This document shows positions 14,385-24,436 of a stretch of 64,000 bases of DNA, piece by piece. The notes beneath the pieces were generated by a model. It saw only the letters and a list, made by a program, of their open reading frames with translations. It was not told where the DNA came from and searched no databases. This DNA is from an uncultured Bacteroidales bacterium. GTDB taxonomy: Bacteria; Bacteroidota; Bacteroidia; Bacteroidales; UBA932. Each line of letters starts with the position of its first letter. Position 1 is the stretch's first letter. The DNA is taken from positions 1 to 64,000 of the forward strand of contig CAKUVD010000012.1 in the NCBI GenBank assembly GCA_934695325.1. Direction: 5' to 3'. A program made the translations under genes and the position numbers.

Positions 14385-15881
14385 ATGGCAGGAAAGATAA
14401 GGAATGAGGACTTGCAGCTGAACATCATCGTGAACGGTGATGCCGGCCGCAAACAGATACTTGAACTGGAACAGACTATAAGGGATACGGAATCTTCCAT
14501 CAAGGCTACTAACCAGCAGCTTCAGGCGATGTCCGCTGCCGGCAAGAATGGGACGAAGGAATATAAGGCTTTGAACCAGACTCTGAAAGACCAGAAGAAA
14601 TCGCTGGAGGAAAGCCGTAAGCAGTTCGACAAGCTGCAGAGCGGAATATCGCTTGAGAACAAGACCATTTCGGAGCTTCGCAACCAGATAAAGCTCACCA
14701 ATGCAGCTTTGTCGAAAGCTGTGCCTGGAACTGTTACTTGGAACGCCTTGAACAGAACGCTCCAACAGACGAAGACAAGGCTGAAGGAACTGACTGATCA
14801 GGCCAAGGCAGTCCATTACACTACTTGCGAGTGGGCTGACAAAATCAGCAAGTATGCTGTGAGTATATATGGAGCGTGGAATGCTGCTGTCTCAGTGTTC
14901 AACAAGTTTACCGGTGCCCGTGACGCTTTCCTCTCTTATGACGAGGCTCTGACCGATGCGATGAAGACCACGAACCTGACAAAGGATGAGATCCTGGAGC
15001 TGAGCGACAGCCTGAAGCAGATAGACACGAAGACGCCTCAGAATGAACTCCTGGCTCTTGTCCGTGCCGGTGGCAAGCTCGGAATAACGGGGCGGGAAGA
15101 TTTGCTCGGATTCGCAAGAGCAGCTGACAAGATCAATGTCGCATTGTCAGAGGACCTCGGCGGTAATGCCGAGGCTGCCATTACGGCCATTGGCAAGATG
15201 ACGGATATATTCAACCTCACGGATGAATATGGCATAGAACAGGCGATGCTCAAGGTCGGGTCTGCCATCAATGAACTCGGAATGGCTTCCACCGCTAATG
15301 AAGGCTATATCGTGGACTTCTCCAAGAGACTTGCCGGCATCGCTCCGAATGCGGACATCAGCATTGACAAGATACTTGGCTTGGCAGCTACTCTCGACAA
15401 ATACGGCCAGCAGTCTGAAACATCCTCTACGGCCATAGGCCAGACGATTATGGCGATGTTCAAGCGGACGGAGACTTTTGCGCAGATAGCCGGAGTACCT
15501 CTGAAGGAGTTCTCCGAACTGTTAAAGACAGACGTGAATGAAGCACTGCTGAAAGTCCTGGAAGGAATGCAGCGAGGAGAGGGCGGTCTTGCGTCTGTTA
15601 CGGCCGCGATGGAAGAGATGCATCTGAACGGACAGAGGGCGGCCACGGTTCTCGGCTCCCTGTCAAAGCATACCGATGAACTGCGTTCGCAGCAGGAAAT
15701 CGCCAACAAGGCTTTCACTGCCGGAACCTCATTGACGGAAGAGTTTGCTGTGAAGAACAATTCCCTGACGGCTGAGCTGGAGAAGCAGAAAAAGGCGATT
15801 CTGGAGAATGTCGTGAGCCTTGGCGAAAAACTGAATCCGGCAATGTCTGAAGGGCTTACGATTGCGAATGGGGGGGGCTGA
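14385..15881 (+). CDS. Tail tape measure protein, N-terminal part (frameshifted)
   Basis: 498 residues of a phage tail length tape measure protein. The N-terminal coiled coil (LEQTIRDTESSIKATNQQLQ and onward) is followed by a TP901-type core with the DVNEALLKVLEGM and LNGQRAATVLGSL segments typical of the family. The frame ends at a run of eight G (15869-15876). With six or nine G it would continue directly into the next frame. The break is therefore a homopolymer frameshift, either real or an assembly error. Confidence 0.82.
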   Translation: MAGKIRNEDLQLNIIVNGDAGRKQILELEQTIRDTESSIKATNQQLQAMSAAGKNGTKEYKALNQTLKDQKKSLEESRKQFDKLQSGISLENKTISELRNQIKLTNAALSKAVPGTVTWNALNRTLQQTKTRLKELTDQAKAVHYTTCEWADKISKYAVSIYGAWNAAVSVFNKFTGARDAFLSYDEALTDAMKTTNLTKDEILELSDSLKQIDTKTPQNELLALVRAGGKLGITGREDLLGFARAADKINVALSEDLGGNAEAAITAIGKMTDIFNLTDEYGIEQAMLKVGSAINELGMASTANEGYIVDFSKRLAGIAPNADISIDKILGLAATLDKYGQQSETSSTAIGQTIMAMFKRTETFAQIAGVPLKEFSELLKTDVNEALLKVLEGMQRGEGGLASVTAAMEEMHLNGQRAATVLGSLSKHTDELRSQQEIANKAFTAGTSLTEEFAVKNNSLTAELEKQKKAILENVVSLGEKLNPAMSEGLTIANGGG

Positions 15882-15910
15882 AAGTTGTTTCTGGCATTAT
15901 TGGCGTAGTT

Positions 15911-18676
15911 GTGAAATTGCGTGCACTTATTCTAGCATTGTCTATAGCTTATGCTGCAAATCTTTTGATAAAAAAAGCAATGGTGTTTTGGTCGAAAGAG
16001 CATAAGAAAGCACTTGAAAGTGAGACTGAAACCTTACAAAATGCCAAAATAAGAACAATCGCTTTATCTATAGCCGGCAATTTGCTTGTTGGAAATTTCA
16101 AGGCTGCGGCGAAGGCTCTAAATATATTATGGACGACAATTAGAGCAAACCCGATAGGTGCTGCTTTAGGGTTGCTATCTACGGTTGTCGGACTTTTTCT
16201 AACTTTTCGTAAGAAATCAGATGAAGCCATTAAGTCCCAGCGCGAACTGAACAAAGCCTATACGGAGACTATTGACAAGATAGGCCAGGAACGCAACGCC
16301 CTGGAAAGGATGGGAAAAGCCGTGACCGATGCGAAGCTGGGCTCACAGGAGCGTGCCGATGCCATCAAGAAACTGAACGAGAGGTTCGGAGACTATCTCC
16401 CATACCTTCTGACTGAAAAGACATCTAATGAGGAAGTCGCTGCGGCATTGAGGATTGCAAATTCTGAACTTGAGCGCAAGATAAAGCTGCAGGCTATGGA
16501 GGAAGCACAGACGAAAATCTTCAGTTCATTGACAGATGCCGCCAGCAAGGCTACGGACACGATAACGGGGCTTCTGGAAAAATGGAATAAATCAAAATTG
16601 AGTACTGAGCAGATAGAGGCGGTGACAAAGGCGGTCGTGGATTATCGTGATGCGATGAAGGCTGCTGAATCCGAGGTTGATAAGGACAAGAAATCACAGA
16701 TGCAGAAGAATGCCGGTGCTGCATTTTACGGCTCGCTTAATGCTGCTGGTGTGAAATACTCGAATCCTACCACAGTAATCGGGAAAGATCAATATGGCAA
16801 TACTACATATACCGAGACGGACGTGCTTAAATATAACATCGAGGGTGCGCTTCACAGGATGTTTGCTGACATCTCCAAGGCAGTACAGGACGAGGCAAAG
16901 ATAAACGGACTGTACGGTTCGACATCCTCGGGCATTGACGAGAGCAGCCCTGACTTCATCGGACCGACATTGAAGAAGACTACGCCCGCCGGGACAACCT
17001 CTCCAACCAGCCCGGAAGGCGGTTCTCCATCGTCCGGAGGCAAATGGTCGCTGGGTACGGACAGCCAGTATCTTCAGGCATTGTATGAACTGAAAGAACA
17101 GTACAGGCAGGGCGATATCAAGTCAGAGGAGGAATACCAGAAGAAGGTGCTTGAGCTGGAAATCCTCACACTTCAGAACAGAATAGCATCCGGCAAGGAC
17201 TCGGGAGAGAAGCTCCTGGAACTGAAGTCCCAGCTGTCTGACAAGCAGATAAAGCTACAGAAAGACGAATCGGAATCGGAGGCGTCACAGGCGGCCAAAG
17301 ATGCTGCAGACAAAAAGAAGAGCGCTGAGGACGCCATAAGCCTCCTCGAGAATCAATATCGCATCGAGAAGACTGCGATGGAGGCACGGAACGCCGAGGA
17401 ACTGGCTGCAAGCACGGCCACCGGGGATGCTCTCGCCGCATTGAAAAAAGAACAGGCACAGAGGCTTGCTGGCATTGACTTGAAATACCTCGGAGAGCTG
17501 AAGGCGAAGCTTGAGGAAATCATACAGGCCGGTGGCAATCCCGACTTCTTGAAACTTGACGGTGGGAGCCTGGACGCATTGAAGCTGAAACTCCAGGAGA
17601 TCCGCAAGACGATGGCGGAACTCTTCGGCTCGCAGGATGATGGAAACTCCGATTCCGCGACAGAGACCAAGACGAAGGGGAAGGGCGCCGGCGGAGGCTC
17701 CCTGTTCGGCGTAAGCCAGGATGAATGGGAACAACTGTTTCAGAATATCGCTGACGGACAATTCGGCCTGGAAGGTTTGAAGGCCACCGTGATGTCTCTG
17801 GAGGGCGCATTCGGCGATATGTTCAGCCTATGGTCACAGGCTACGGAACTGCAGGCGGCCAAGGAGAAGAAGTCGTTCAAGGACTACGAGAAACAGAACG
17901 ACAAGAAGAAAAAGTCGCTGGAGAAACGTCTGGATGCGGGACTTGTCAGCGAGGCTCAGTACAATGCTGAAATCGAGGCGCTCGACAACGAGAAGGATGC
18001 CTATCAGGAGCAGATGGAACTCAAGCAGGCGAAACGCCAGAAGGCCCAGAAACTCACGCAGGCGATTATCAATACGGCGCTTGGCGTCACGAAGACATTG
18101 GCAGAGTGGGGAATCCCTTGGGGTATCGCACCGGCGGTAATTATGGGTGCTATGGGTACTGCCGAGGCGGCGATGATTGCGGCCACGCCTATTACCACTG
18201 GAGCCGAGGAAGGCGGATTCGTAAACACGGCCAGGAAACAGGACGGAAGGAAGTTCAAGGCGCGGCTGTCACCTGACAAGCGAGGTTTCATATCATCTCC
18301 TACGGTGCTGGTAGGGGAGAATGGAGGCGAGTATGTCATTCCTGCCGCGGGGCTTGCGAATCCGTCCCTGCAGCCGTTCCTAGCCACGTTGGAGACTGCG
18401 AGGCGCAACGGAACGCTCAAGGACCTGAACTTCGATGCGGTCTATCCGTTGTCTGTCACTATGGCGAGAGCTTCCGGAGGCAGCACGCAACCTGACGTGG
18501 TTCAGCAGGTCATTGTCCGGGGACAGGAGGACAACAGCAGGCTGATAGAAGCCATCGAGACATTGAACAGGAGACTCAGCAGTCCTATACGTACGTACGT
18601 GTCGATGCTTGGAAAGAACGGCATCGTGGAGCAGACGGAGAAGTATAACAGATTCAAAAGCAGAGGAAGACTATGA
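15911..18676 (+). CDS. Tail tape measure protein, C-terminal part
   Basis: 921 residues in the frame that continues the tape measure gene; coding sense extends upstream of the listed GTG to the G8 run. It has hydrophobic segments near the start (LRALILALSIAYAANLLI and GLLSTVVGLFLTF) as expected for a tape measure protein that enters the membrane. Long charged coiled coils follow, and a C-terminal region with VLVGENGGEYVIPAAGL that is common in such proteins. Its stop overlaps the start of the next tail gene by 4 nt. Confidence 0.82.
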   Translation: MKLRALILALSIAYAANLLIKKAMVFWSKEHKKALESETETLQNAKIRTIALSIAGNLLVGNFKAAAKALNILWTTIRANPIGAALGLLSTVVGLFLTFRKKSDEAIKSQRELNKAYTETIDKIGQERNALERMGKAVTDAKLGSQERADAIKKLNERFGDYLPYLLTEKTSNEEVAAALRIANSELERKIKLQAMEEAQTKIFSSLTDAASKATDTITGLLEKWNKSKLSTEQIEAVTKAVVDYRDAMKAAESEVDKDKKSQMQKNAGAAFYGSLNAAGVKYSNPTTVIGKDQYGNTTYTETDVLKYNIEGALHRMFADISKAVQDEAKINGLYGSTSSGIDESSPDFIGPTLKKTTPAGTTSPTSPEGGSPSSGGKWSLGTDSQYLQALYELKEQYRQGDIKSEEEYQKKVLELEILTLQNRIASGKDSGEKLLELKSQLSDKQIKLQKDESESEASQAAKDAADKKKSAEDAISLLENQYRIEKTAMEARNAEELAASTATGDALAALKKEQAQRLAGIDLKYLGELKAKLEEIIQAGGNPDFLKLDGGSLDALKLKLQEIRKTMAELFGSQDDGNSDSATETKTKGKGAGGGSLFGVSQDEWEQLFQNIADGQFGLEGLKATVMSLEGAFGDMFSLWSQATELQAAKEKKSFKDYEKQNDKKKKSLEKRLDAGLVSEAQYNAEIEALDNEKDAYQEQMELKQAKRQKAQKLTQAIINTALGVTKTLAEWGIPWGIAPAVIMGAMGTAEAAMIAATPITTGAEEGGFVNTARKQDGRKFKARLSPDKRGFISSPTVLVGENGGEYVIPAAGLANPSLQPFLATLETARRNGTLKDLNFDAVYPLSVTMARASGGSTQPDVVQQVIVRGQEDNSRLIEAIETLNRRLSSPIRTYVSMLGKNGIVEQTEKYNRFKSRGRL

Positions 18677-20430
18677 TCAGGATAATCACAGAGGGCGGAG
18701 TGTCCCTGGACATTGACCCGACAGCGGAGTTTGAAATCGAATATGAGAACCCGATGCTGGACGACAGCCATCTCCCGGTGCCGTTCAGCACGTCGATAGC
18801 GCTGCTGCCTACGGCGGTAAATTGCAAGGCTCTCAGGTATTTCCCGGCGATGATGCTGGAGCCGTCAGTGCGGAGTCTCAAGGCTACGATAGAGGCCGGC
18901 GGGATACCGCTGCTGAAGGGAGGCCTTATTTATGACAGTATTGAGGACGGCAAGTTGAACTATACTTTTTCCGGCCGTGATCTGGAGACAGAGTGGTCGA
19001 AGAAAATCTGGCAGCTGAATATACGCGCATATAAAGGTTCTGACTGGGGGACTGTGGTCAATGAGGTGATAAGCGGCAAACTTTCAGATGTATATGCTCC
19101 GCTTATGATTAACCCTTCGGCTGTGGCCAGCACTGTGTACAAGGATGACAACGGGAGGACGGAGCTTGTCGAGCCTGAGGAGAAATATATGAATTGCCCG
19201 GTGATAATTACAGAAGGGGAGACTGCGTATGACATATTCGCCTATAGCAGCTTCATCCCGGCTATCGGCATTGACAGAATACTGGACGCTTTTCCGGAAG
19301 TCTGGTCGGAGCGCCCGTCGTTCTCTCCATTGGCTATCGTGGGCAGGTATCCGTCGGCGGTTCAGTATTACAAGACCGTGCGGAGAAGCGGGTCTGCATC
19401 GGAACCTATCCAGGATAGGCCTAGCTATCTGGATACGGACTTCGACATTGCCGAGACGCTTCCTGATATCACAATGGCGGACCTTGTTCAGAATCTTGCC
19501 AGAATCCGTTGTGCGGCCGTCTATTATGATGGCGAGAAACTGAAATATGTCTGTTTCAATGATGTCGTCAAGGCTGCGGCCGACAATTGGGACGCAAAGG
19601 TGTCGGACGAGTACTCGTTGTCGAAGGAATCCCGCTGCAGATATTCTTTCGGCTTCGACGATGACGACTCTGGGAGCTCAGATTCGGCCGCATTGACGAA
19701 GGATACCACCGGTTCTAAAATCGCGGCTGCCGTCGGTATGTCCGGAGTCCTGGCCGCAAGTGGGGAGTCGGACTATTCTGCGGCGGAGAATGAATTTACG
19801 GGAGACATATACTCCGGGAAATATATCACATTCAAGGGCAACAAGGTGTACCTTGAGGATATGATCCTTCATAATGTCGCCGCTCGGGAGTCGGACGTCA
19901 CAGATGATGACGCTTCTACATTCGACGGAAAGGCGGAGCTTACGCCTGTCAGGACAGTTCCGGATGTCTTATATAAGGGAACATCGACATATACGGCTCT
20001 TTATCGCGTGGCACCTCTCGTGCCTCCCGTGTCTGCCGATTCTGACAGAGACTCGAAGGCGTATATCGGGTATGTGTACGACGGCCAGATGTCTGACTCG
20101 GGATATACGCTCGGGACTGATGGCAAGGATAGGTTTCTGGGATATCCGCTGACTAAAATGGACTATCAGTTCCCGGGACATCTTCTGTCTGTGAATTCGT
20201 TGTGGGCTGATTATCATACCGCATTCGCTGACTGGCTTTCGCAAGAGAGGCAATGCGTCACTGCGGATCTGTCCCTGACGCTGTTCGATATATGCAATTT
20301 CAGGATGTACAGGCCGGTCTATTTCCGTGGCCGCCGATGGATCGTCCGAAAATTGACATTGACTTTCAACGCCGGTTCAGATGCGGTCTCCGCACGCGGG
20401 GAGTTCCTGTCTTACGATGCACAAGGGTAG
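18673..20430 (+). CDS. Phage tail protein (distal tail/baseplate-like)
   Basis: 585 residues starting MIRIITEGGVSLDIDP, rich in beta structure, of the kind found after the tape measure gene in Bacteroidales phages. Segments such as ENPMLDDSHLPVPFSTSI and YTFSGRDLETEWSKK look like a distal tail or tail-tip hub protein. No catalytic motif seen. Translational coupling to the tape measure gene (ATGA) places it in the tail module. Confidence 0.72.
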   Translation: MIRIITEGGVSLDIDPTAEFEIEYENPMLDDSHLPVPFSTSIALLPTAVNCKALRYFPAMMLEPSVRSLKATIEAGGIPLLKGGLIYDSIEDGKLNYTFSGRDLETEWSKKIWQLNIRAYKGSDWGTVVNEVISGKLSDVYAPLMINPSAVASTVYKDDNGRTELVEPEEKYMNCPVIITEGETAYDIFAYSSFIPAIGIDRILDAFPEVWSERPSFSPLAIVGRYPSAVQYYKTVRRSGSASEPIQDRPSYLDTDFDIAETLPDITMADLVQNLARIRCAAVYYDGEKLKYVCFNDVVKAAADNWDAKVSDEYSLSKESRCRYSFGFDDDDSGSSDSAALTKDTTGSKIAAAVGMSGVLAASGESDYSAAENEFTGDIYSGKYITFKGNKVYLEDMILHNVAARESDVTDDDASTFDGKAELTPVRTVPDVLYKGTSTYTALYRVAPLVPPVSADSDRDSKAYIGYVYDGQMSDSGYTLGTDGKDRFLGYPLTKMDYQFPGHLLSVNSLWADYHTAFADWLSQERQCVTADLSLTLFDICNFRMYRPVYFRGRRWIVRKLTLTFNAGSDAVSARGEFLSYDAQG

Positions 20431-20490
20431 TCGGCATTGTCCTTTCAGCGGGTGCCGCATTGACTAATTTTGTGGCAGAATCGGGAAAGG

Positions 20491-21552
20491 ATGACGATAA
20501 ACGACAAATACAGCAGCGGAGAGATAGTCTTCAGCAGAAATGCTGGAGACCTGGAGGTGACGGAAGCCGGGAGTGATGCCGTCGGCATCGGTGTATATGT
20601 GGACTCCGTTCTTCAAGTGGAGTTTAGTGTTATGCCGATAGGTGGCAAGGTCATATTGCGGCTTTCGGATATTCTCGAGGCGTGCAGCGCCGGAAGGCTT
20701 ATGGCGTTCGCCATGAGGAGCAGCGTTTACACTCTTCCTGTCGTCAAGATCACCATTGGCGGACTGTCTTGGTCTCATCCCGTGATATTCGGGAGGGAAC
20801 CTTCTGACAAGGACATTGATAAGTATGATTTCCTTACACGGAGGCCTGAGACTTGCCAGACTTTCGCAGACGGCGCGGAACTGGCGGCATCGCTATGGAG
20901 CGTCGCATTGGCAGGGACTGGCACTATGCTTATGGCGGAGGTAAGGTTTGCCGTCGGTCTTCCTGTGACGGTGACGCTTCCGTCTCCTCTCGCCCTTCCA
21001 AGCACAAGGGGCAGCCTATTGGCCCGCATCTGCTGCTCGTATTCCGATATTCTTGCGGCGGCCGTAAGCGCCGGGCGTGAGGATGAACCCATTGTCGGAT
21101 GGTCTGTATGGGTAAAGAGAACTGCATTGGATACGTCAGGCGTGTTCGTGACCACTTCTGGAGAGAAACAGAATTTTGTGATGAGGACAGGACTACACCA
21201 TACATACATCTTCAGGAACACATATGGCACATTTGATACGATATATGCTACTGGCTCCAAGGTTGTGTCGTCGGACGGCGATGTCTTTACATTCATAAAT
21301 GGCGGTGTCGAAAGCGAACTGGGCAATGCGGCGGTACGCTATGTCGAGCAGAATACTGGATATATAAGTTCACGCGGCTATGCCAGGTTTTGGCTTGATT
21401 TCATCCAAAGTGCCGAACGGTATGTCTATGAAGACGGCGAGGCGCACAGGATAATAGTTGATGAGAATGATGCGAAGGTGACGGAAGGCGAACTCTCGTC
21501 ATTCAAGTTCAAGTGGCATTATGCAGACAGAAATAACGATTACAAGATATGA
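20491..21552 (+). CDS. Phage tail/baseplate protein
   Basis: 353 residues from the ATG at 20491. Beta-rich, ending in charged segments and overlapping the tail fibre start by 4 nt. Position between the distal tail and fibre genes indicates a tail-tip component that links the fibre. No named family recognised. Confidence 0.65.
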   Translation: MTINDKYSSGEIVFSRNAGDLEVTEAGSDAVGIGVYVDSVLQVEFSVMPIGGKVILRLSDILEACSAGRLMAFAMRSSVYTLPVVKITIGGLSWSHPVIFGREPSDKDIDKYDFLTRRPETCQTFADGAELAASLWSVALAGTGTMLMAEVRFAVGLPVTVTLPSPLALPSTRGSLLARICCSYSDILAAAVSAGREDEPIVGWSVWVKRTALDTSGVFVTTSGEKQNFVMRTGLHHTYIFRNTYGTFDTIYATGSKVVSSDGDVFTFINGGVESELGNAAVRYVEQNTGYISSRGYARFWLDFIQSAERYVYEDGEAHRIIVDENDAKVTEGELSSFKFKWHYADRNNDYKI

Positions 21553-23768
21553 AACGACAGCATTACAGAAGCGACCTTACTTTGAAGGTCTCTCTCTCAA
21601 GGCCTGAGAACTCGGACGGAGGAGGCGGGCAGGTTGCTATACCTGAGCACGTACGGCTGGAATTCTTTGTTCCGGACGGGCGGACAGCGATTATCGCCGA
21701 GAGGAATGGTGATAAGACCACATTGTGCAAACTTTCAGAGGACGGGATGTCTTTGGAGGTATTCTTGCCGTTTTCTCGCAGGCCTCTAGGTATTGGCGAT
21801 CTTATGATGATTGTTACCGAGTACTCCGCTGCGGCTGGCTTTCCTGATGACATCAAGGAGATACACAATCCATCATTGACAGGAGTGCAGTTGTGGAAAG
21901 GCGTCTCCGATGGAGAGTCTTCTGCGACTGCGGAAGCGGAGCTGATAGCCTGGAGATATGGCTACAGCGCATACGAGCTGGCCAAAATACACGGCTTCAC
22001 AGGAACGGAGGAAGAGTTTGTTGCAGGGCTTCTGCCGGTGTCTGATACCGTGAAATACTCTTCTCAGACACTTTCGGATGACCAACAGAAGCAGGCGCGC
22101 TCCAACATCGGCGCATTGTCCGATGCCAATGGCGCTGTAAAGGCTGAAAATATTGCTGATGGAGCTGTTACGACTGGAAAGATAAAAGACGGCAGCATAG
22201 ATACAAGCAAGATTATGCCGAAGGCTATAACAGAATTTCGATTGGGTGATTCTGTTGTCAGCAAATTGAACGACAACGTAAAGACTACGAAGCAAAATTT
22301 AACAGCGGCCGAAAAGACGCAGGCGAGGAAGAATCTTGATATCCCGGATAACGTCGTCACATTGGAACAGCTGAACGAGATGGCGTCCGCCCCTCTGATT
22401 AATTCAGATTCCTGCATTGACTTGGGGACCGTAGAATTGGCAGCGGTAGATGACACCACCTATACTGCTAAAGTGGCAATTAACGATGATAAAGTCGGGG
22501 CTAAATTACTTGCCTATAACCGTATTGTAACGGTTGTAGTAACTATACCCGGGAACGAGGAGCGTTATAGGCTAAATCTATTTCCTCAGTCACCTTTTGG
22601 TCAATATTATTTATCGTATATGTTTATGTCCTGGGGAATGGTTATGACTGCTTATGCATATTATAGTGACAGTGATAAAGCAGTTGCTATTGCTATTGTT
22701 AATAATAACGTTGATTCTGAAGTAATTAAAGACTCAGGTAATCCAATCACTAGCGGTTGCGTGTATAATGCATTGAGGGATCAGTCTGTTAAGGCCACTT
22801 CGGTTCTCCAGGAGATAGACCTAACCGGCACGGACGAGGACAGAAAGGCAGCCCTTGACAAGTTTGAAGAAGACTGGAAGGCTTTGACGGGTTCTGACAG
22901 TATGTGGGGGGCGAGGTTCGTAGCGAGACTTCCTATTGAAATTGAAGGTGTAGATGAGAATTGTACTGTCTTATTAAGATATAATCAAGGTGGAAATTAT
23001 GAGGGAAGTGGGTTATCTAACACAGCAGATAATTCGATTTGTAGAATAACAGTAAGTTCAACGGGTTCCCTTACCATTACCCCCCTTTTCTCCCATCTAG
23101 AAGCTATAACAATCTACACCGACAACTCCGCCGCCTCCAGGGCCGCCAACGTCGCAGCAATCAAGGCCTATGTGAACAATCTGGTGGCGCTTGGGGTCGA
23201 TATGACAAAGGGATACAGCATTCCGGTTATGGGCGAACTGCTCGGGACGATAGCATACAACCCGACCACTAAGGCCTATACGATTCTTGTCACGAAAGGG
23301 GAGAAAGCGCTTAGTGGCTACATACTCAGCACAGGGGACGTGCAACTTGAGACGCTACAGCTTTCTGTAGACAAGGATCTCCAGACCACTTCGCATATGA
23401 TTGTCGGGGCGATAAATGAATTAAACACTGCAATAAAACAAAAAAATGCAGAGATAGAACGGCTTACCGCCATTAATCAAGCTGTGTTTCTGTATTCAGA
23501 CATTTCAGACGCACATACCATAGCCAACAGCACAGCGCTTGGTGCATATCTGGAAAATCTTTCTTTAGTGGGCGTGAAAGCAGATACTGTCAATATCCCA
23601 GTCATCATTGACAAGGATGAGGTTACAGACGAATATAAATACAGAGGCGAATTGTTTTATATTAGTGATAGATACTATGGGTATTGCTTGAATGTCCAGA
23701 CAAATGTCTTCTACAAGATATCAATGCAGTCTGCATCCTCAGGTATTGAGTTCACAAAAATAGGATAG
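21549..23768 (+). CDS. Tail fibre / receptor-binding protein
   Basis: 739 residues. The N-terminal part (1-175) has a phage adaptor look ending in YELAKIHGFTGTEEEFVAGL. Fibre-type repeats follow, LSDDQQKQARSNIGAL and LTAAEKTQARKNLDIP, typical of tail fibre shafts. The C-terminal half holds two divergent copies of a domain of about 80 residues (starting near residues 518 and 648). Two AT-rich patches (about 22430-22760 and 22930-23080) stand out from their neighbours and suggest exchanged receptor-binding modules. Confidence 0.8.
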   Translation: MKRQHYRSDLTLKVSLSRPENSDGGGGQVAIPEHVRLEFFVPDGRTAIIAERNGDKTTLCKLSEDGMSLEVFLPFSRRPLGIGDLMMIVTEYSAAAGFPDDIKEIHNPSLTGVQLWKGVSDGESSATAEAELIAWRYGYSAYELAKIHGFTGTEEEFVAGLLPVSDTVKYSSQTLSDDQQKQARSNIGALSDANGAVKAENIADGAVTTGKIKDGSIDTSKIMPKAITEFRLGDSVVSKLNDNVKTTKQNLTAAEKTQARKNLDIPDNVVTLEQLNEMASAPLINSDSCIDLGTVELAAVDDTTYTAKVAINDDKVGAKLLAYNRIVTVVVTIPGNEERYRLNLFPQSPFGQYYLSYMFMSWGMVMTAYAYYSDSDKAVAIAIVNNNVDSEVIKDSGNPITSGCVYNALRDQSVKATSVLQEIDLTGTDEDRKAALDKFEEDWKALTGSDSMWGARFVARLPIEIEGVDENCTVLLRYNQGGNYEGSGLSNTADNSICRITVSSTGSLTITPLFSHLEAITIYTDNSAASRAANVAAIKAYVNNLVALGVDMTKGYSIPVMGELLGTIAYNPTTKAYTILVTKGEKALSGYILSTGDVQLETLQLSVDKDLQTTSHMIVGAINELNTAIKQKNAEIERLTAINQAVFLYSDISDAHTIANSTALGAYLENLSLVGVKADTVNIPVIIDKDEVTDEYKYRGELFYISDRYYGYCLNVQTNVFYKISMQSASSGIEFTKIG

Positions 23769-23772
23769 GAAT

Positions 23773-24060
23773 ATGAAAAAGAACATCAATAAGGTAGTAA
23801 GCACAGTCTTATGCCTTCTAGGACGAGTGCCAAAAGACAAGCTCCTGCACTTCATCGCAGGAATGCTGCTCACTGCAGTTGTGGCGTGCATAAGATGTGT
23901 TGCTCCGTTCTCTGTCATTGTAGGAATCATATCCGGTGCTGTGAAGGAGTTGTGGGACAGCAAAAACGGAGGCAGTGTTGAGCTGATGGACTTCATTGCG
24001 ACGTCAGCCGGGGCAATGACGATGCAGATTGTTGTCTGGATATATCTATTTGCGTATTGA
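23773..24060 (+). CDS. Small phage membrane protein of the lysis region
   Basis: 95 residues with a basic N-terminus, then KDKLLHFIAGMLLTAVVACI, a middle helix GIISGAVKELWDSKNGG and a C-terminal hydrophobic helix. The K-L-L-H-F...KE-W-D pattern resembles YfiM/DUF2279-type small membrane proteins seen near phage endolysins. It probably takes part in lysis, possibly holin-like; the exact role is uncertain. Confidence 0.65.
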   Translation: MKKNINKVVSTVLCLLGRVPKDKLLHFIAGMLLTAVVACIRCVAPFSVIVGIISGAVKELWDSKNGGSVELMDFIATSAGAMTMQIVVWIYLFAY

Positions 24061-24061
24061 T

Positions 24062-24436
24062 ATGGATTGGACAAGCATAATAATGACGCTGATAACGTCA
24101 GGTGCGTTCACGGCGATATACCTGCTGGGAGACAGGAAGACATCGGCAGTGCTGGACAACGTCGGTAAGAGCATAGACCAGTGGAAGCTGATTGTGGAGG
24201 AGTATAAGAAGGAGAAGGACGCGATGCAGGAGGACATCGACCGCAAGGACAGGAAGGTGGACAGCCTGTACAACGAGATAGGGATACTGAGGGACAGCAA
24301 TGACAAACTGAGTTCCAAGGTCGCTTATCTGTCTGTCGTGAAGTGCACCGAGATAGGATGCAACAAGCGCCAGCCTCCGTTCGGGAGTACTCAGAAATCT
24401 AACGAAAAACAATTGACAGATGGGAACGATAAGTAA
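24062..24436 (+). CDS. Holin-like membrane protein with coiled coil
   Basis: 124 residues from the ATG at 24062, 1 nt after the previous stop. One N-terminal membrane segment (IIMTLITSGAFTAIYLLG), a long charged coiled coil (EEYKKEKDAMQEDIDRKDRK) and a C-terminal CTEIGCNKRQPP motif with a Cys pair. Proteins of this build precede the M15 endolysin in many Bacteroidales prophages, so a holin or lysis accessory role is likely. It overlaps the endolysin start by 17 nt. Confidence 0.68.
   Translation: MDWTSIIMTLITSGAFTAIYLLGDRKTSAVLDNVGKSIDQWKLIVEEYKKEKDAMQEDIDRKDRKVDSLYNEIGILRDSNDKLSSKVAYLSVVKCTEIGCNKRQPPFGSTQKSNEKQLTDGNDK

Noticed and set aside
21549..23768. Diversity-generating retroelement in the tail fibre
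   Set aside because: No reverse transcriptase, template repeat or Avd-like gene in the element.
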